Source: Aureimonas psammosilenae (lineage in GTDB: Bacteria > Pseudomonadota > Alphaproteobacteria > Rhizobiales > Rhizobiaceae). Taken from it: a DNA stretch of 64,000 nucleotides. Positions within the stretch are counted from its first letter, which is position 1, and each line of letters begins with the position of its first letter. The DNA lies in contig NZ_WEZG01000001.1 of assembly GCF_009176975.1 (NCBI RefSeq), positions 496,001 to 560,000 of the forward strand. The letters are read 5' to 3'. Of the stretch, positions 15,421 to 24,539 are shown one piece after another. The position numbers were made by a program, and so were the translations under genes. The notes beneath the pieces were generated by a model. The model saw only the letters and a list, made by a program, of their open reading frames with translations, did no database searches and was not told the origin of the DNA.

Positions 15421-17665
15421 TATCGTCCTCTCGGGAGGGAAACAGGATGGTGAACGTCGTGCCCAGACCCGGCGACGAGTCGATCGTGATCCATCCGCCG
15501 TAGTCCTGCACGATCTTCTGCACGACATAAAGGCCGACGCCGGTTCCGCGACCATCGGTTTTCGTCGTGAAGAAGGGCTGCATGGCGCGCCGCCGGACGG
15601 TTTCGTCCATGCCCGCGCCGTCGTCGGCCACCGTCAAACGCCCGCCTTCATCGACGCGCGATAAAGCGATGGACACGGTGCCCTTGCCATCCATCGCGTG
15701 AACGGCGTTGGACAGGAGGTTGCCGACGACCTGAAGGATATCGCCGACCTTCACGGTCGGACTCGCCACGTCTTCGGTCACGACATCGATGCGCACGCTT
15801 GCCGGCAGGGCAGGGCGAACCGCCTCGACGCCGTATTCCACCGCCAGCGACAAGGGGCGCCGCACGTCCTTCCAGCGCTGGTCGCGGGTGGAGTGAAGGA
15901 GTTCCGAGACGACCTTGGCCGCTTGGCGGCTGGACATGTCGATCAGTTCCATCAGGCGCATGGATTCGGGATCGGCGGTCTGCGCGAAGCGGTTGCGCAG
16001 GCGCTTGGTGAGATTGACGATCGGGTGGATCAGGTTGTTGATCTCGTGCGCGACGCTGCCGACGAGCTGGCCGAGCGCCAGCATCTGCTGTTCCACGACC
16101 CGGCGGCTTTCGCGCTCCGTTTCCTCCGTGACGTCGCGGATGACGCCGCGATAAACGGCCTCGCCGGCATATCCGCCCGGATCGCCGATCGCGCGGCCGC
16201 TGAGCGAGATCCAGACGTCGCTGCCCTCGTTCTCGATGCGGATGCGCCGGCCGTCGAGCGGCAGCCGGTCGGCGATGGTTTCGCGAATCGGCCGCACGTA
16301 ATCGGCCGAGGAATGTTGCGCGAGACGATCCAGAAGGAGGTCGCCGAGGGCCAAGCGCACCGGATCGGCGATCCGGCCCGACAGGAAAGTCAGGCGGCCT
16401 TCGGGATCGACCTCCCAGAAACCGTCCGTGCCGATTTCCGCAAAGCCGCGAAAGCGCTCGGCATTGTGCCGCACCTGCGCCAGAAGCGCGTGTTCGCGCT
16501 GGCGGATGTCGAGCGAAGCGATGGCGGCGAAGATCGCGTTGGTGGCGCAAAGGCCGAACAGCACCCCGTCGGAAAAAACGAGGTTGTCGGAAAAGGCCGG
16601 GGCGATGGCGTGCGCCTCACGGCTGGCGATCATCGGCACGAGAGCGGGCGCCCAGGAAAGCGCGAAAACCGCGACGCGCGAAACCGTCCGCCGCGCGGCC
16701 AGCGCGCATAAGGTGACGAGGACGAGAACGGTCGCCGGTTTGAAGACGCCGTGGAGAAAGCGCAGCGCGTCCGGCGAAAGGAGGCTGACGAGAGCCAGAA
16801 GGAGAAGCACGGCGACGAAGCCGCGCACGAGCCGCGAAACAACCACGCCGTCGCGCCCGCTGCGCAGGAAATGCGCGGCAAAGCCGACGAGCGCGCCTTG
16901 GAGCGCGAAGCTGCTCGCGAAGGCCAGCGCGATCGAGGACTCCACCGCACCCGGCACGAACTGCGTTTCATAGGCCGAGCTTCGCGTCAGGATGTGGACG
17001 AGTTCGGCCGCCAGAACCGCCGCGAACCAGAGCGTGGTGCGATTGCGCAGCGTCGCGCCCTGGGCCAAGCTGTAAAGGAGCACCGCGACGAGGATGCCGA
17101 TCGCAATGGAAAGCGACGTGGTTTCGTTGTTGTAGCTTCCGAAGAAGCTCTGGAAGTCGGTGATCCAGATGTTGCGGCCGAGCGGCTCGCTCGGGAAAAC
17201 GCGCAGGAAAAGCTCGGCCTGCAAGGCGTCCGGCTCGAGGCCGACCAGCGGATAACGATAACCGTTGCCGTCGAGCCGCCGGCTGTCCTGCCAGTCCCAG
17301 GCGCGCTGGGTGACCGTTGTGCCGTCGTCGATGAAGAGATCGACGTGCCGGACCCACGGCTCCTTCACCACGAGGGCGAAGGGACGCATCCATCCCCCGG
17401 CGATCAGCGCCTCGGCGTCCAGCGGCGAGAGTTTCAGCCAAACGGCGCCGCCGTCCGGCACGCGCACGGGCTCGGCCGCGCTCCAGGCCTGGAACTCGCG
17501 CCCGCGCACGTCCTCGAAGGGAAGGGTGCCGGAAGGGTCGGCCAGCACGAAAGCCCTGTCGCTCAGCTTCAGGGCGTTGTCCTGCGAGCGGACGGAACAT
17601 CCGCTGAGCGCCGTTGCGGTGATGATCAGCAGAAGGGCGACGAAGGCTCTCGCTGCAGTGCTCAT
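15377..17665 (-). CDS. 7TM-DISM sensor histidine kinase with lipobox-like N-terminus
   Basis: 762 aa. The N-terminus is a signal peptide ending TATALSGC, a lipobox-like site with Cys at residue 23. Then comes a periplasmic 7TMR-DISMED2-like beta domain (about 30-180), seven hydrophobic helices (about 185-385), a PAS domain (about 400-520), HisKA with SVAHEINN (H540) and HATPase_c motifs NLLSNAVHA, DDGAGM and GTGVGL. It senses an extracytoplasmic signal, perhaps a carbohydrate, and phosphorylates the overlapping single-domain regulator. Signal-peptide cleavage before a 7TM module is possible because the DISM domain is outside. A MarR gene lies 6 nt upstream. Confidence 0.9.
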   Translation of the reverse strand: MSTAARAFVALLLIITATALSGCSVRSQDNALKLSDRAFVLADPSGTLPFEDVRGREFQAWSAAEPVRVPDGGAVWLKLSPLDAEALIAGGWMRPFALVVKEPWVRHVDLFIDDGTTVTQRAWDWQDSRRLDGNGYRYPLVGLEPDALQAELFLRVFPSEPLGRNIWITDFQSFFGSYNNETTSLSIAIGILVAVLLYSLAQGATLRNRTTLWFAAVLAAELVHILTRSSAYETQFVPGAVESSIALAFASSFALQGALVGFAAHFLRSGRDGVVVSRLVRGFVAVLLLLALVSLLSPDALRFLHGVFKPATVLVLVTLCALAARRTVSRVAVFALSWAPALVPMIASREAHAIAPAFSDNLVFSDGVLFGLCATNAIFAAIASLDIRQREHALLAQVRHNAERFRGFAEIGTDGFWEVDPEGRLTFLSGRIADPVRLALGDLLLDRLAQHSSADYVRPIRETIADRLPLDGRRIRIENEGSDVWISLSGRAIGDPGGYAGEAVYRGVIRDVTEETERESRRVVEQQMLALGQLVGSVAHEINNLIHPIVNLTKRLRNRFAQTADPESMRLMELIDMSSRQAAKVVSELLHSTRDQRWKDVRRPLSLAVEYGVEAVRPALPASVRIDVVTEDVASPTVKVGDILQVVGNLLSNAVHAMDGKGTVSIALSRVDEGGRLTVADDGAGMDETVRRRAMQPFFTTKTDGRGTGVGLYVVQKIVQDYGGWITIDSSPGLGTTFTILFPSREDDNGEFGQQADGSGRG

Positions 17666-17671
17666 CGCGCG

Positions 17672-18124
17672 TCAGTCGGCATCCGTGTCCGGCATGGTGG
17701 CGCGAATCGCCGTTTCCAGCCCGATGGCCAGCCCCTCACGCTCGGAGGACCCAAGTGATTCGAAGGCCCGCGCGATGGCGTGCAGCGGATCGCCGGTGAG
17801 AAGGGCGCGCCCTTTTTCGGTGAGATCGAGCTGTTCGGCGCGCCCGCGCCCGATCGTGCCCGCCTTCACGAGGAGCCCCTTGGAGATCAGGGTTCGCACC
17901 GTGCGCGCCACGGCGCCCGAAGCAAGTCCTTGAAACCGCGCCAGATCGATGGCCGTTCGAAGCTGCGGGTTCGCCGTCTGGAGATAGCGCAACGCCGCCC
18001 ACTGGGCGGGAAACAGATCAGCAGCATAGCCCTGGCTGTGAATGCGGCGGGCGGCCTGTTCGAGAAGGCCGGCGAGCGCTGCGGCGGAGATGGCGTCTTT
18101 GTTCAAGCGGTCGTCACTAAGCAC
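17672..18124 (-). CDS. MarR family transcriptional regulator
   Basis: 150 aa, winged-helix MarR type: N-terminal dimerisation helix, FPAQWAALRYLQTANPQLRT, the recognition region LARFQGLASGAVARTVRTLI, wing KAGTIGRGRAEQLDLTEKG and a C-terminal dimer helix. Such proteins are usually repressors that bind short palindromes and respond to small ligands. It is the first gene of a minus-strand set with the sensor kinase and is divergent from the ABC importer at 18387, so it is a candidate regulator of that importer; a TGACA-N6-TGTCA dyad lies in the gap. Confidence 0.9.
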   Translation of the reverse strand: MLSDDRLNKDAISAAALAGLLEQAARRIHSQGYAADLFPAQWAALRYLQTANPQLRTAIDLARFQGLASGAVARTVRTLISKGLLVKAGTIGRGRAEQLDLTEKGRALLTGDPLHAIARAFESLGSSEREGLAIGLETAIRATMPDTDAD

Positions 18125-18287
18125 TGTCTCCCAACCCGCCTCGCATCCCGCTTTCGAGACGCCGACGACGGTGCCAGATTAGTACTTCGCCGCGTAAGGG
18201 CAAGAAGGGTTGTTGAAAGGAAGGCGTCTATTGTTTGGGAAGTCAAGAAAACCGCAACGAGACGGTTGCCAGTTTCCCTCCGCCGGC

Positions 18288-18303
18288 TGACATTGGATTG
18301 TCA
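18288..18303. promoter_or_regulatory. TGACA-N6-TGTCA dyad, candidate operator
   Basis: Perfect 5-bp inverted arms with a 6-bp spacer, 16 bp in all, the size typical for a MarR-family operator. It sits 84 nt upstream of the ABC substrate-binding protein start, in the 262-nt gap divergent from the marR-like gene. A TTG-TCA -35-like hexamer overlaps the right arm. The assignment to this MarR protein is inference. Confidence 0.3.
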
Positions 18304-18386
18304 TGTGACGATGCTAGCGCCGCATCCGCCATACGGCTGCGCCGTTTTCCGTCGCCGGTCGGGCGATGTTCCCAGGGGGTCTTGAG

Positions 18387-19502
18387 ATGAGCCATATTCT
18401 TCGGCGTGCCGCATCGGCGATCGCGATCGGCGCGTTCGCCGCCAATGTCATGGGCGCGAGCGTGGCCTCGGCGCAGTCCATGGACGAGCTGATCGCCGCG
18501 GCCAAGAAGGAAGGCCAGCTCACCACCATCGCGCTGCCGCACGACTGGTGCGGCTACGGCGCGCTTTTGGAAGGCTTCAAGGCCATGTACGGCATCCAGA
18601 TCAACGAGCTGAACCCCGATGCCGGTTCGGGCGACGAGATCGAGGCGATCAAGGCCAACAAGGACAACAAGGGCCCGCAGGCCCCCGACGTGATCGATGT
18701 CGGCCTGTCCTTCGGACCTTCCGCCAAGGCCGACGGCCTGATCCAGCCCTACAAGGTTTCCACCTGGGACGAGATCCCGGCTGATGCCAAGGACCCCGAG
18801 GGCTACTGGTACGGCGATTACTACGGCGTCCTGGCCTTCCAGGTGAACAAGGACATCGTGAAGGAGATGCCGACCGACTGGGCCGATCTCCTGAAGCCCG
18901 AATACGCCAACTCGGTGGCTCTGGCCGGCGATCCGCGCACCTCGAACCAGGCGATCCAGGCGGTCTACGCGGCGGGTCTGGCCGAGGCCGGCGGCGACGC
19001 TGCGAAAGCCGGCGAAGCGGGCCTCGACTTCTTCGGCAAGCTCAACAAGGCCGGCAACTTCGTGCCGGTGATCGGCAAGGCCGCGTCCATCGCGCAAGGC
19101 GCGACCCCGATCCTGATCCGCTGGGACTACAACGCCCTGTCCGACCGCGACACGCTGGCCGGCAACCCGGAAACGGAAGTGGTCGTGCCGAAGAACGGCG
19201 TCGTGGCCGGCGTCTACGTGCAGGCGATCAGCGCCTACGCGCCCCATCCCAACGCCGCCAAGCTGTGGATGGAGTATCTCTATTCCGACGAGGGCCAGAT
19301 CGGCTGGCTGAAGGGCTATTGCCACCCGATCCGCTTCAATGCGATGTCGAAGGCAGGCAAGATTCCGGCCGATCTTCTCGCCAAGCTCCCCGAGGCGTCC
19401 GCCTATGAGAAGGCGGTCTTCCCGACGATCGAGCAGCAGAACACGGCCAAGGCCAAGATCACCGCCGACTGGGACAAGGTCGTCGGCGCGAACGTTCAGT
19501 AA
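18387..19502 (+). CDS. ABC importer substrate-binding protein
   Basis: 371 aa, exported (signal peptide to about residue 30, ASAQ). It is a type II periplasmic binding protein of the Fe3+/polyamine/sulfate-like cluster (SBP_bac_6-like): SMDELIAAAKKEGQLTTIAL is the usual N-terminus, followed by GDYYGVLAFQVNKDIV and GATPILIRWDYNAL in the ligand cleft. Cys55 and Cys312 are the only cysteines and may form a disulfide. A GGGGGT ribosome site supports the start. The ligand is not clear; polyamine-, iron- or phosphonate-type ligands are typical. It heads a four-gene operon with two permeases and an ATPase. Confidence 0.9.
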   Translation: MSHILRRAASAIAIGAFAANVMGASVASAQSMDELIAAAKKEGQLTTIALPHDWCGYGALLEGFKAMYGIQINELNPDAGSGDEIEAIKANKDNKGPQAPDVIDVGLSFGPSAKADGLIQPYKVSTWDEIPADAKDPEGYWYGDYYGVLAFQVNKDIVKEMPTDWADLLKPEYANSVALAGDPRTSNQAIQAVYAAGLAEAGGDAAKAGEAGLDFFGKLNKAGNFVPVIGKAASIAQGATPILIRWDYNALSDRDTLAGNPETEVVVPKNGVVAGVYVQAISAYAPHPNAAKLWMEYLYSDEGQIGWLKGYCHPIRFNAMSKAGKIPADLLAKLPEASAYEKAVFPTIEQQNTAKAKITADWDKVVGANVQ

Positions 19503-19571
19503 GGCTCTTGGGAGGGGGAGGCGGCATGAGCGATGAAATGACGCCTTTCCCGACCGTTCGAGGAGCGGCCG

Positions 19572-20495
19572 ATGTCCTTCGAGGCTGAGGCCGCGCCCGG
19601 CGCGGTTCTGCACGATCCCTTAAGTTCCGCGACGGGCGCTGTCGCGGGGCGCAGGCGCTCTCTGGCTTGGCTCGGCATCGTGCCGTTCATGGCCTTCGCG
19701 CTTCTGTTTCTGGTCCTGCCCACGCTCAATCTCGTTGTCGGCGCCTTCCAGGACGCCGCCGGCAACCCGACGCTCGCCAATCTCGCCAAGCTGTTCCAGC
19801 CCTCGATCCTCGCGGCCTACCGGATCAGCATCGAGGTGTCGGCGGCTTCGGCGTTTCTGGGCGCGCTGATCGGCTTCTTTCTCGCCTATGCCGTGGTGAA
19901 GGGCAGCCTGCCCGAATGGGTTCGCCCGACGCTGATGACCTTTTCGGGCGTCGCCTCGCAGTTCGCCGGCGTGCCGCTCGCCTTCGCCTTTATCGCCACG
20001 CTCGGCCGGCTCGGCCTCGTGACGGTGTTTCTCAGCGACTGGTTCGGGCTGAACATCTATCGCTACGGCTTCAACCTCCTCAGCTTCTGGGGCCTGACGG
20101 CGACCTATCTTTATTTCCAGATTCCCTTGATGGTGCTCATCATCGCGCCCGCCATCGACGGGTTGAAGCGCGAATGGGGAGAGGCCTCCACCGTGCTCGG
20201 CGCGTCGCGCTGGCAATATTGGCGCATGGTGGCGCTACCGGTGCTGTTCCCAAGCCTTCTCGGCTGTTTCCTTCTTCTGTTCGCCAACGCCTTCGGGGCC
20301 ATCGCCACCGCCTATGCGCTCACCGGCTCGTCGCTCAACATCGTGCCGATCCTTCTTTACGCGCAGATTCGCGGCGATGTCCTGCACGACCCCAATCTCG
20401 GCTATGCGCTGGCCTTCGGCATGATTGTGATCACCGGGCTGTCGAACGGCTTCTATATCTGGCTGCGCGGCCGGGCGGAGCGGTGGCAGAAATGA
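19572..20495 (+). CDS. ABC importer permease 1
   Basis: 307 aa with six predicted membrane helices and the inner-membrane permease EAA motif EWGEASTVLGASRWQYWRMVALP at about residues 202-224, which contacts the ATPase. The long Ala-rich N-terminus (about 30 residues) precedes TM1 (WLGIVPFMAFALLFLVLP). This is the PotB/FbpB-like subunit. The start follows a CGAGGAG ribosome site. It overlaps permease 2 by 4 nt (ATGA), so the two are made in step. Confidence 0.93.
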   Translation: MSFEAEAAPGAVLHDPLSSATGAVAGRRRSLAWLGIVPFMAFALLFLVLPTLNLVVGAFQDAAGNPTLANLAKLFQPSILAAYRISIEVSAASAFLGALIGFFLAYAVVKGSLPEWVRPTLMTFSGVASQFAGVPLAFAFIATLGRLGLVTVFLSDWFGLNIYRYGFNLLSFWGLTATYLYFQIPLMVLIIAPAIDGLKREWGEASTVLGASRWQYWRMVALPVLFPSLLGCFLLLFANAFGAIATAYALTGSSLNIVPILLYAQIRGDVLHDPNLGYALAFGMIVITGLSNGFYIWLRGRAERWQK

Positions 20496-21274
20496 AGCGG
20501 CTCCATCTCGGCTCCTGGGCCATCGTCCTGTTCGGCGCGCTTTATTTCCTCCTGCCACTTGTCGCGACCTTCGAGTTTTCGCTGCGCATGGTGCGCGGCA
20601 TCTATTCCTTCCGCGCCTACGAGGTGGTGTTCGGCGATCCGCGGTTTCGCGAGACCTTCACCTTCTCGGTTCTGGCGGCCGTCGCGACCATCGTGGTGGG
20701 CACGCTTCTCGTGGTGCCGACCGCTTACTGGGTGCGCCTGAAACTGCCGGGCTGGCGGCCGGTGATCGAGTTCGTCACCCTTTTGCCCCTGGTGATCCCG
20801 GCCATCGTGATCGTCTTCGGATACTTGAGGATGTACAACTCCTCGTCCTTCCTGCCGCTGACCGCCACGATCTCCGGCACCAACGTCCTTCTCGTCTGCG
20901 GCTACGTCACCCTGGCGCTTCCTTATATGTATCGCGCCGTGGATACGGGCCTTTCCGCCATCGATATCGGCACCTTGACGGAAGCGGCCGAAAGTCTCGG
21001 CGCGTCGCGCCTCCGCGTGATGCTGGACGTGATCCTGCCGAACGTGCGCGCCGCCGTTCTGTCCGGCGCCTTTCTGACCTTCGCCATCGTGATCGGCGAG
21101 TTCGTCTTCGCCAGCCTCCTGAACCGTCCGGGCTTTGGGCCTTACCTGCAGATCGTCGGGGCCAATCGCGCCTACGAGCCGGCGGCGCTGGCGCTGATCG
21201 CCTTTGCCGTCACCTGGGGCTGCATGGGCGCGTTGCAGCTTTTGGGCGGGCGCGGGCAAAGGAAGGCGCGATGA
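20492..21274 (+). CDS. ABC importer permease 2
   Basis: 260 aa, six membrane helices, PotC-like. The EAA loop LTEAAESLGASRLRVMLDVILPNVRA (about residues 156-181) is the docking site for the ATPase. The start at 20492 lies in an ATGA overlap with permease 1, which decides it over longer in-frame possibilities. It forms the transmembrane heterodimer with permease 1 and is followed by the ATPase gene after 37 nt. Confidence 0.93.
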   Translation: MKRLHLGSWAIVLFGALYFLLPLVATFEFSLRMVRGIYSFRAYEVVFGDPRFRETFTFSVLAAVATIVVGTLLVVPTAYWVRLKLPGWRPVIEFVTLLPLVIPAIVIVFGYLRMYNSSSFLPLTATISGTNVLLVCGYVTLALPYMYRAVDTGLSAIDIGTLTEAAESLGASRLRVMLDVILPNVRAAVLSGAFLTFAIVIGEFVFASLLNRPGFGPYLQIVGANRAYEPAALALIAFAVTWGCMGALQLLGGRGQRKAR

Positions 21275-21311
21275 CGAGCGCGGCGGCAACATTGACCCGG
21301 AGACCAGCGCG

Positions 21312-22382
21312 ATGAGCTTTCTTGTTCTGAAGGGCGTGCGCAAGAGCTTCGGCTCCAACACCGTGGTGCACGATTTCGATCTTGGCATCGAGCGCGGCGA
21401 GTTCATCACCTTTCTCGGCCCTTCGGGCTGCGGCAAGACCACGCTTCTGCGCATGGTCGCCGGCTTCGAGCAGCCGAGCGCCGGGCAGATCACCATCGAC
21501 GGGCGCGATGTCACCCATCTGCCGCCGAACCAGCGGAAAGTGGGCATGGTGTTCCAGGCCTATGCGCTGTTTCCCAACATGACGGTGGCCGACAACGTCG
21601 CCTTCGGCCTGAAGGTCGCGGGGCAACCGAAGGTGGAAATCCGGGCGCGCGTCGCCGAGATGCTCGACCTCATCAAGCTCGGGCACCTCGCGTCGCGCTA
21701 TCCCTATCAACTCTCCGGCGGCCAGCAGCAGCGCGTGGCGCTGGCCCGCGCGCTGGCCGTTCGCCCGCAGGTCCTCCTTCTCGACGAGCCCCTGTCGGCG
21801 CTCGACGCCAAGATCCGTTTGTCCTTGCGCCAGGAAATCCGCGAACTCCAGCGCAAGCTCGGCATCACCGCCATTTTCGTCACGCACGACCAGGAAGAAG
21901 CGCTGTCGATCTCCGACCGCATCGTGGTTCTGAACGAAGGCCGGGCGGAGCAGGTCGGCTCGCCCTTCGAGATCTACAACCACCCCCGGACCCGCTTCGC
22001 GGCGTCCTTCATCGGCACGCTCAGCCTTCTGGAAGGCGAGGCGACGGGGGCGGGGCGCATGCGCGTCGAGGGTCAGGAAATCCTCGTTTCCGCCAACAAC
22101 GACACGCCCGGCACGCCGCTGACGCTCGCTCTGCGCCCCGAGGCGTTGTCGCTGATGCCGGGGCGCGGCAAGGTGAACCGTCTGGAAGGCACCGTGGAGG
22201 ATGTCGACTTTCTCGGCTCCGTGGTGCGGATGCGCGTTCGGCTCGGCTCCACCGCCGTGCTTCTCGACGCCTTCAACGATCCGGCCGCCCCGCCGCCCGA
22301 AAGAGGCTCGGCGGTGGCGGTGCATTTCGCACCCTCCGACGGACAGATCCTCGAAGCCCCGATGGCGCAGGCGGCCGAATAG
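21312..22382 (+). CDS. ABC importer ATPase (PotA/FbpC-like)
   Basis: 356 aa. Walker A GPSGCGKTT (about 38-46), Q-loop VFQAYALFPNMT, signature LSGGQQQRVALARAL, Walker B VLLLDEPLSALD and H-loop FVTHDQEEAL are all intact. The C-terminal third is a TOBE_2 regulatory domain (TLALRPEALSLMPG), as in spermidine/putrescine, iron and maltose importers. It powers the importer formed with the two upstream permeases. The start at 21312 is preceded by a weak site; an in-frame start at 21204 would overlap permease 2. The operon ends at a hairpin terminator 50 nt downstream. Confidence 0.94.
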   Translation: MSFLVLKGVRKSFGSNTVVHDFDLGIERGEFITFLGPSGCGKTTLLRMVAGFEQPSAGQITIDGRDVTHLPPNQRKVGMVFQAYALFPNMTVADNVAFGLKVAGQPKVEIRARVAEMLDLIKLGHLASRYPYQLSGGQQQRVALARALAVRPQVLLLDEPLSALDAKIRLSLRQEIRELQRKLGITAIFVTHDQEEALSISDRIVVLNEGRAEQVGSPFEIYNHPRTRFAASFIGTLSLLEGEATGAGRMRVEGQEILVSANNDTPGTPLTLALRPEALSLMPGRGKVNRLEGTVEDVDFLGSVVRMRVRLGSTAVLLDAFNDPAAPPPERGSAVAVHFAPSDGQILEAPMAQAAE

Positions 22383-22432
22383 CGGAAACTTGCGCCTCGC
22401 GCGTCCGGTCGTGATATAGGGGCGGCACATGA

Positions 22433-22462
22433 GGCCGGGCGCCTTAAGCGCCGGCCCCTTTT
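22433..22462 (+). terminator. Rho-independent terminator of the ABC operon
   Basis: GGCCGGGCGC (22433-22442) pairs with GCGCCGGCC (22448-22456), with one bulged G, around loop CTTAA, followed by CCTTTT. It lies 50 nt after the ATPase stop. Its presence argues that prfC starts after it, at 22492, and not at an in-frame ATG at 22429. Confidence 0.75.
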
Positions 22463-22491
22463 CGTTTCGCGATACGAGCCGCCTTTTCCCG

Positions 22492-24135
22492 ATGGACGAC
22501 CTCAACCTTTCCCATAGCGCCGACGGAGCCTCGCGCATCGCCGATGCCGAACTCTTCTCCGCCGACAAGGGGCACCTGAAGCGGCGCACCTTCGCGATCA
22601 TCTCGCACCCGGACGCCGGCAAGACGACGCTGACGGAAAAGCTTCTGTTCGAGTCCGGCGCGATCCGCCTCGCGGGCCAAGTGAAGGAGCGCGGCGAGCG
22701 CCGGCGCACCCGCTCGGACTGGATGGAGATCGAGCAGAAGCGCGGCATCTCGATCTCGTCCTCCGTGATGACCTTCGAATATGAAGGCCTCGTCCTCAAC
22801 CTTCTCGATACGCCCGGCCACGCCGACTTCTCCGAGGACACCTATCGCACGCTGACCGCGGTGGACTCGGCCATCATGGTGATCGACGCCGCCAAGGGCA
22901 TCGAGGCGCAGACCCTGAAGCTCTTCGAGGTTTGTCGCCTGCGCGACATTCCGATCATCACCTTCGTCAACAAGATCGACCGCGAAGGGCGCGATCCGCT
23001 CGAAATCCTCGACGAGATCATGTCCTCGCTGGCGCTGGACGTGACGCCCGTCACATGGCCGATGGGCATGGGCACGGATTTCCGCGGCATCGTGCAGGTG
23101 GCTACAGAGGGCCCCGTGCGCCTGACGCGCAACACGCGCGAGCGGCAGGAGTTCGAAAGCCTGGAGGATTTCGCCAGCGATCCGACGCTTTCCGCCGATC
23201 CGATCTTCGGCCCCTCGATCGAGGGCCTGGAAATCGCGCGCTCCTCGCTGCCGGCCTTCGATGTCGAGGCCTATCGCGCCGGGCACCTGACGCCGGTCGT
23301 TTTCGGCTCTGCCATGCGCGAGGTCGGGGTGCGCGATCTTCTGGATACGATCAGCGCCTTCGCGCCGTCCCCGCTGCCGCAGCCGGCGCTCCCCGCGCCG
23401 ATCGAGCCGGGCAAGAAGGAGGTTTCCGGCTTCGTCCTGAAGATCCAGGCGAACATGGACCCGAACCATCGCGACCGTATCGCCTTCGTGCGCCTCACCT
23501 CCGGCGTCTTCAAGCGCGGCATGAAGCTGAAGAACGTGCGCACCGGCAAGGACATGAAGATCGCCTCGCCGATGTTCTTCTTCGCGCGGGACCGCGAGAT
23601 CGCCGACGAGGCGGTGGCCGGCGACATCGTCGGCATCCCCAACCACGGCACTTTGTCCGTCGGCGATACGCTGACGGAAGGCACCAGCCTGACCGTCACC
23701 GGCATTCCGAGCTTCGCGCCCGAAATGATCCGGCGCGTCCGCCTGCCGGACGCGATGAAGGTGAAGCAGCTCCAGAAGGCGCTGAACGATCTGGCGGAGG
23801 AAGGCGTCATCCAGGTGTTCCGCCCGGTGATCGGCTCGTCATGGCTCGTCGGCGTCGTCGGCGCGCTGCAGCTCGACGTTCTCGTGTCGCGGCTTGCCGT
23901 GGAATACGGCGTCGAGATCATGCTGGAAAACTCGCCCTTCGACACGGCGCGCTGGGTGGATGCGGACGATGCGGCCGAACTCGACCGGTTCGTGAAGTCG
24001 AATCAGGGGGATCTGGCGCGTGACCGCGAGGATCGTCCGGTGTTTCTGGCGCGAAATTCCTGGGAGCTTTCCTACGCGCAGAAGAACTATCCGGCGGTTC
24101 GCTTCACCGCGACGCGCGAGCGGCACATGGCCTGA
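22492..24135 (+). CDS. prfC: Peptide chain release factor 3
   Basis: 547 aa. RF3 is the GTPase that removes RF1/RF2 from the ribosome after termination. G1 is ISHPDAGKTTLTEKLL (about residues 39-54), the switch region contains MEIEQKRGISISSSVM, G3 is LDTPGHADFSEDTYR, and G4 is TFVNKIDREGRDPLE. The RF3-specific C-terminal domains end YPAVRFTATRERH. Length is near the usual 525-550. The start at 22492 is chosen since the longer frame from 22429 would include the preceding terminator hairpin. Confidence 0.95.
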   Translation: MDDLNLSHSADGASRIADAELFSADKGHLKRRTFAIISHPDAGKTTLTEKLLFESGAIRLAGQVKERGERRRTRSDWMEIEQKRGISISSSVMTFEYEGLVLNLLDTPGHADFSEDTYRTLTAVDSAIMVIDAAKGIEAQTLKLFEVCRLRDIPIITFVNKIDREGRDPLEILDEIMSSLALDVTPVTWPMGMGTDFRGIVQVATEGPVRLTRNTRERQEFESLEDFASDPTLSADPIFGPSIEGLEIARSSLPAFDVEAYRAGHLTPVVFGSAMREVGVRDLLDTISAFAPSPLPQPALPAPIEPGKKEVSGFVLKIQANMDPNHRDRIAFVRLTSGVFKRGMKLKNVRTGKDMKIASPMFFFARDREIADEAVAGDIVGIPNHGTLSVGDTLTEGTSLTVTGIPSFAPEMIRRVRLPDAMKVKQLQKALNDLAEEGVIQVFRPVIGSSWLVGVVGALQLDVLVSRLAVEYGVEIMLENSPFDTARWVDADDAAELDRFVKSNQGDLARDREDRPVFLARNSWELSYAQKNYPAVRFTATRERHMA

Positions 24136-24539
24136 GCCCTTCTTCCACGGGTTTTCGCGTTCCTCGCGCCTTAATTAAACGGTCACGCGAAAATGTCGTG
24201 TGACCTCATGGAATGACGGCGGTTTTCGCGCGATTCAGCCGTCCCTTCGCTGTAATCCGCCGTCGATCTTCGTTACCGTACCCGGTATGCGGGCGATCCC
24301 GCCACGTTTGCCCCGCCAACTCGCCCCGGTTGCGGGGACGATGACGGCAAAGTTCGGGATCGAGCCGTTCCCCGCGCTTGTGCCCGGTCGTTTTCCCCGC
24401 CTATTCTTTGCTTCTCTGGGAGGATGAGCAGATCGATGGACAATGGGAGCTGCCTTCTTTCTGACGGGGCGAAGGGAGCGCGTCCGCGTTTATCCCTCGT
24501 CGGCCGTCGTTTTGAAGGCGCCGGGGCGGAGCGCCGCCC
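24136..24539. other. 404-nt gap upstream of the sugar importer, with a hairpin
   Basis: No gene is evident. A near-perfect hairpin lies at 24181-24205: GGTCACGCGA and TCGTGTGACC are complementary in nine of ten positions around AAATG. It is 45 nt after prfC and lacks a T-run, so it is either a weak prfC terminator or an operator. The rest should hold the promoter of the sugar ABC operon, but I see no convincing -35/-10 pair. Confidence 0.4.
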
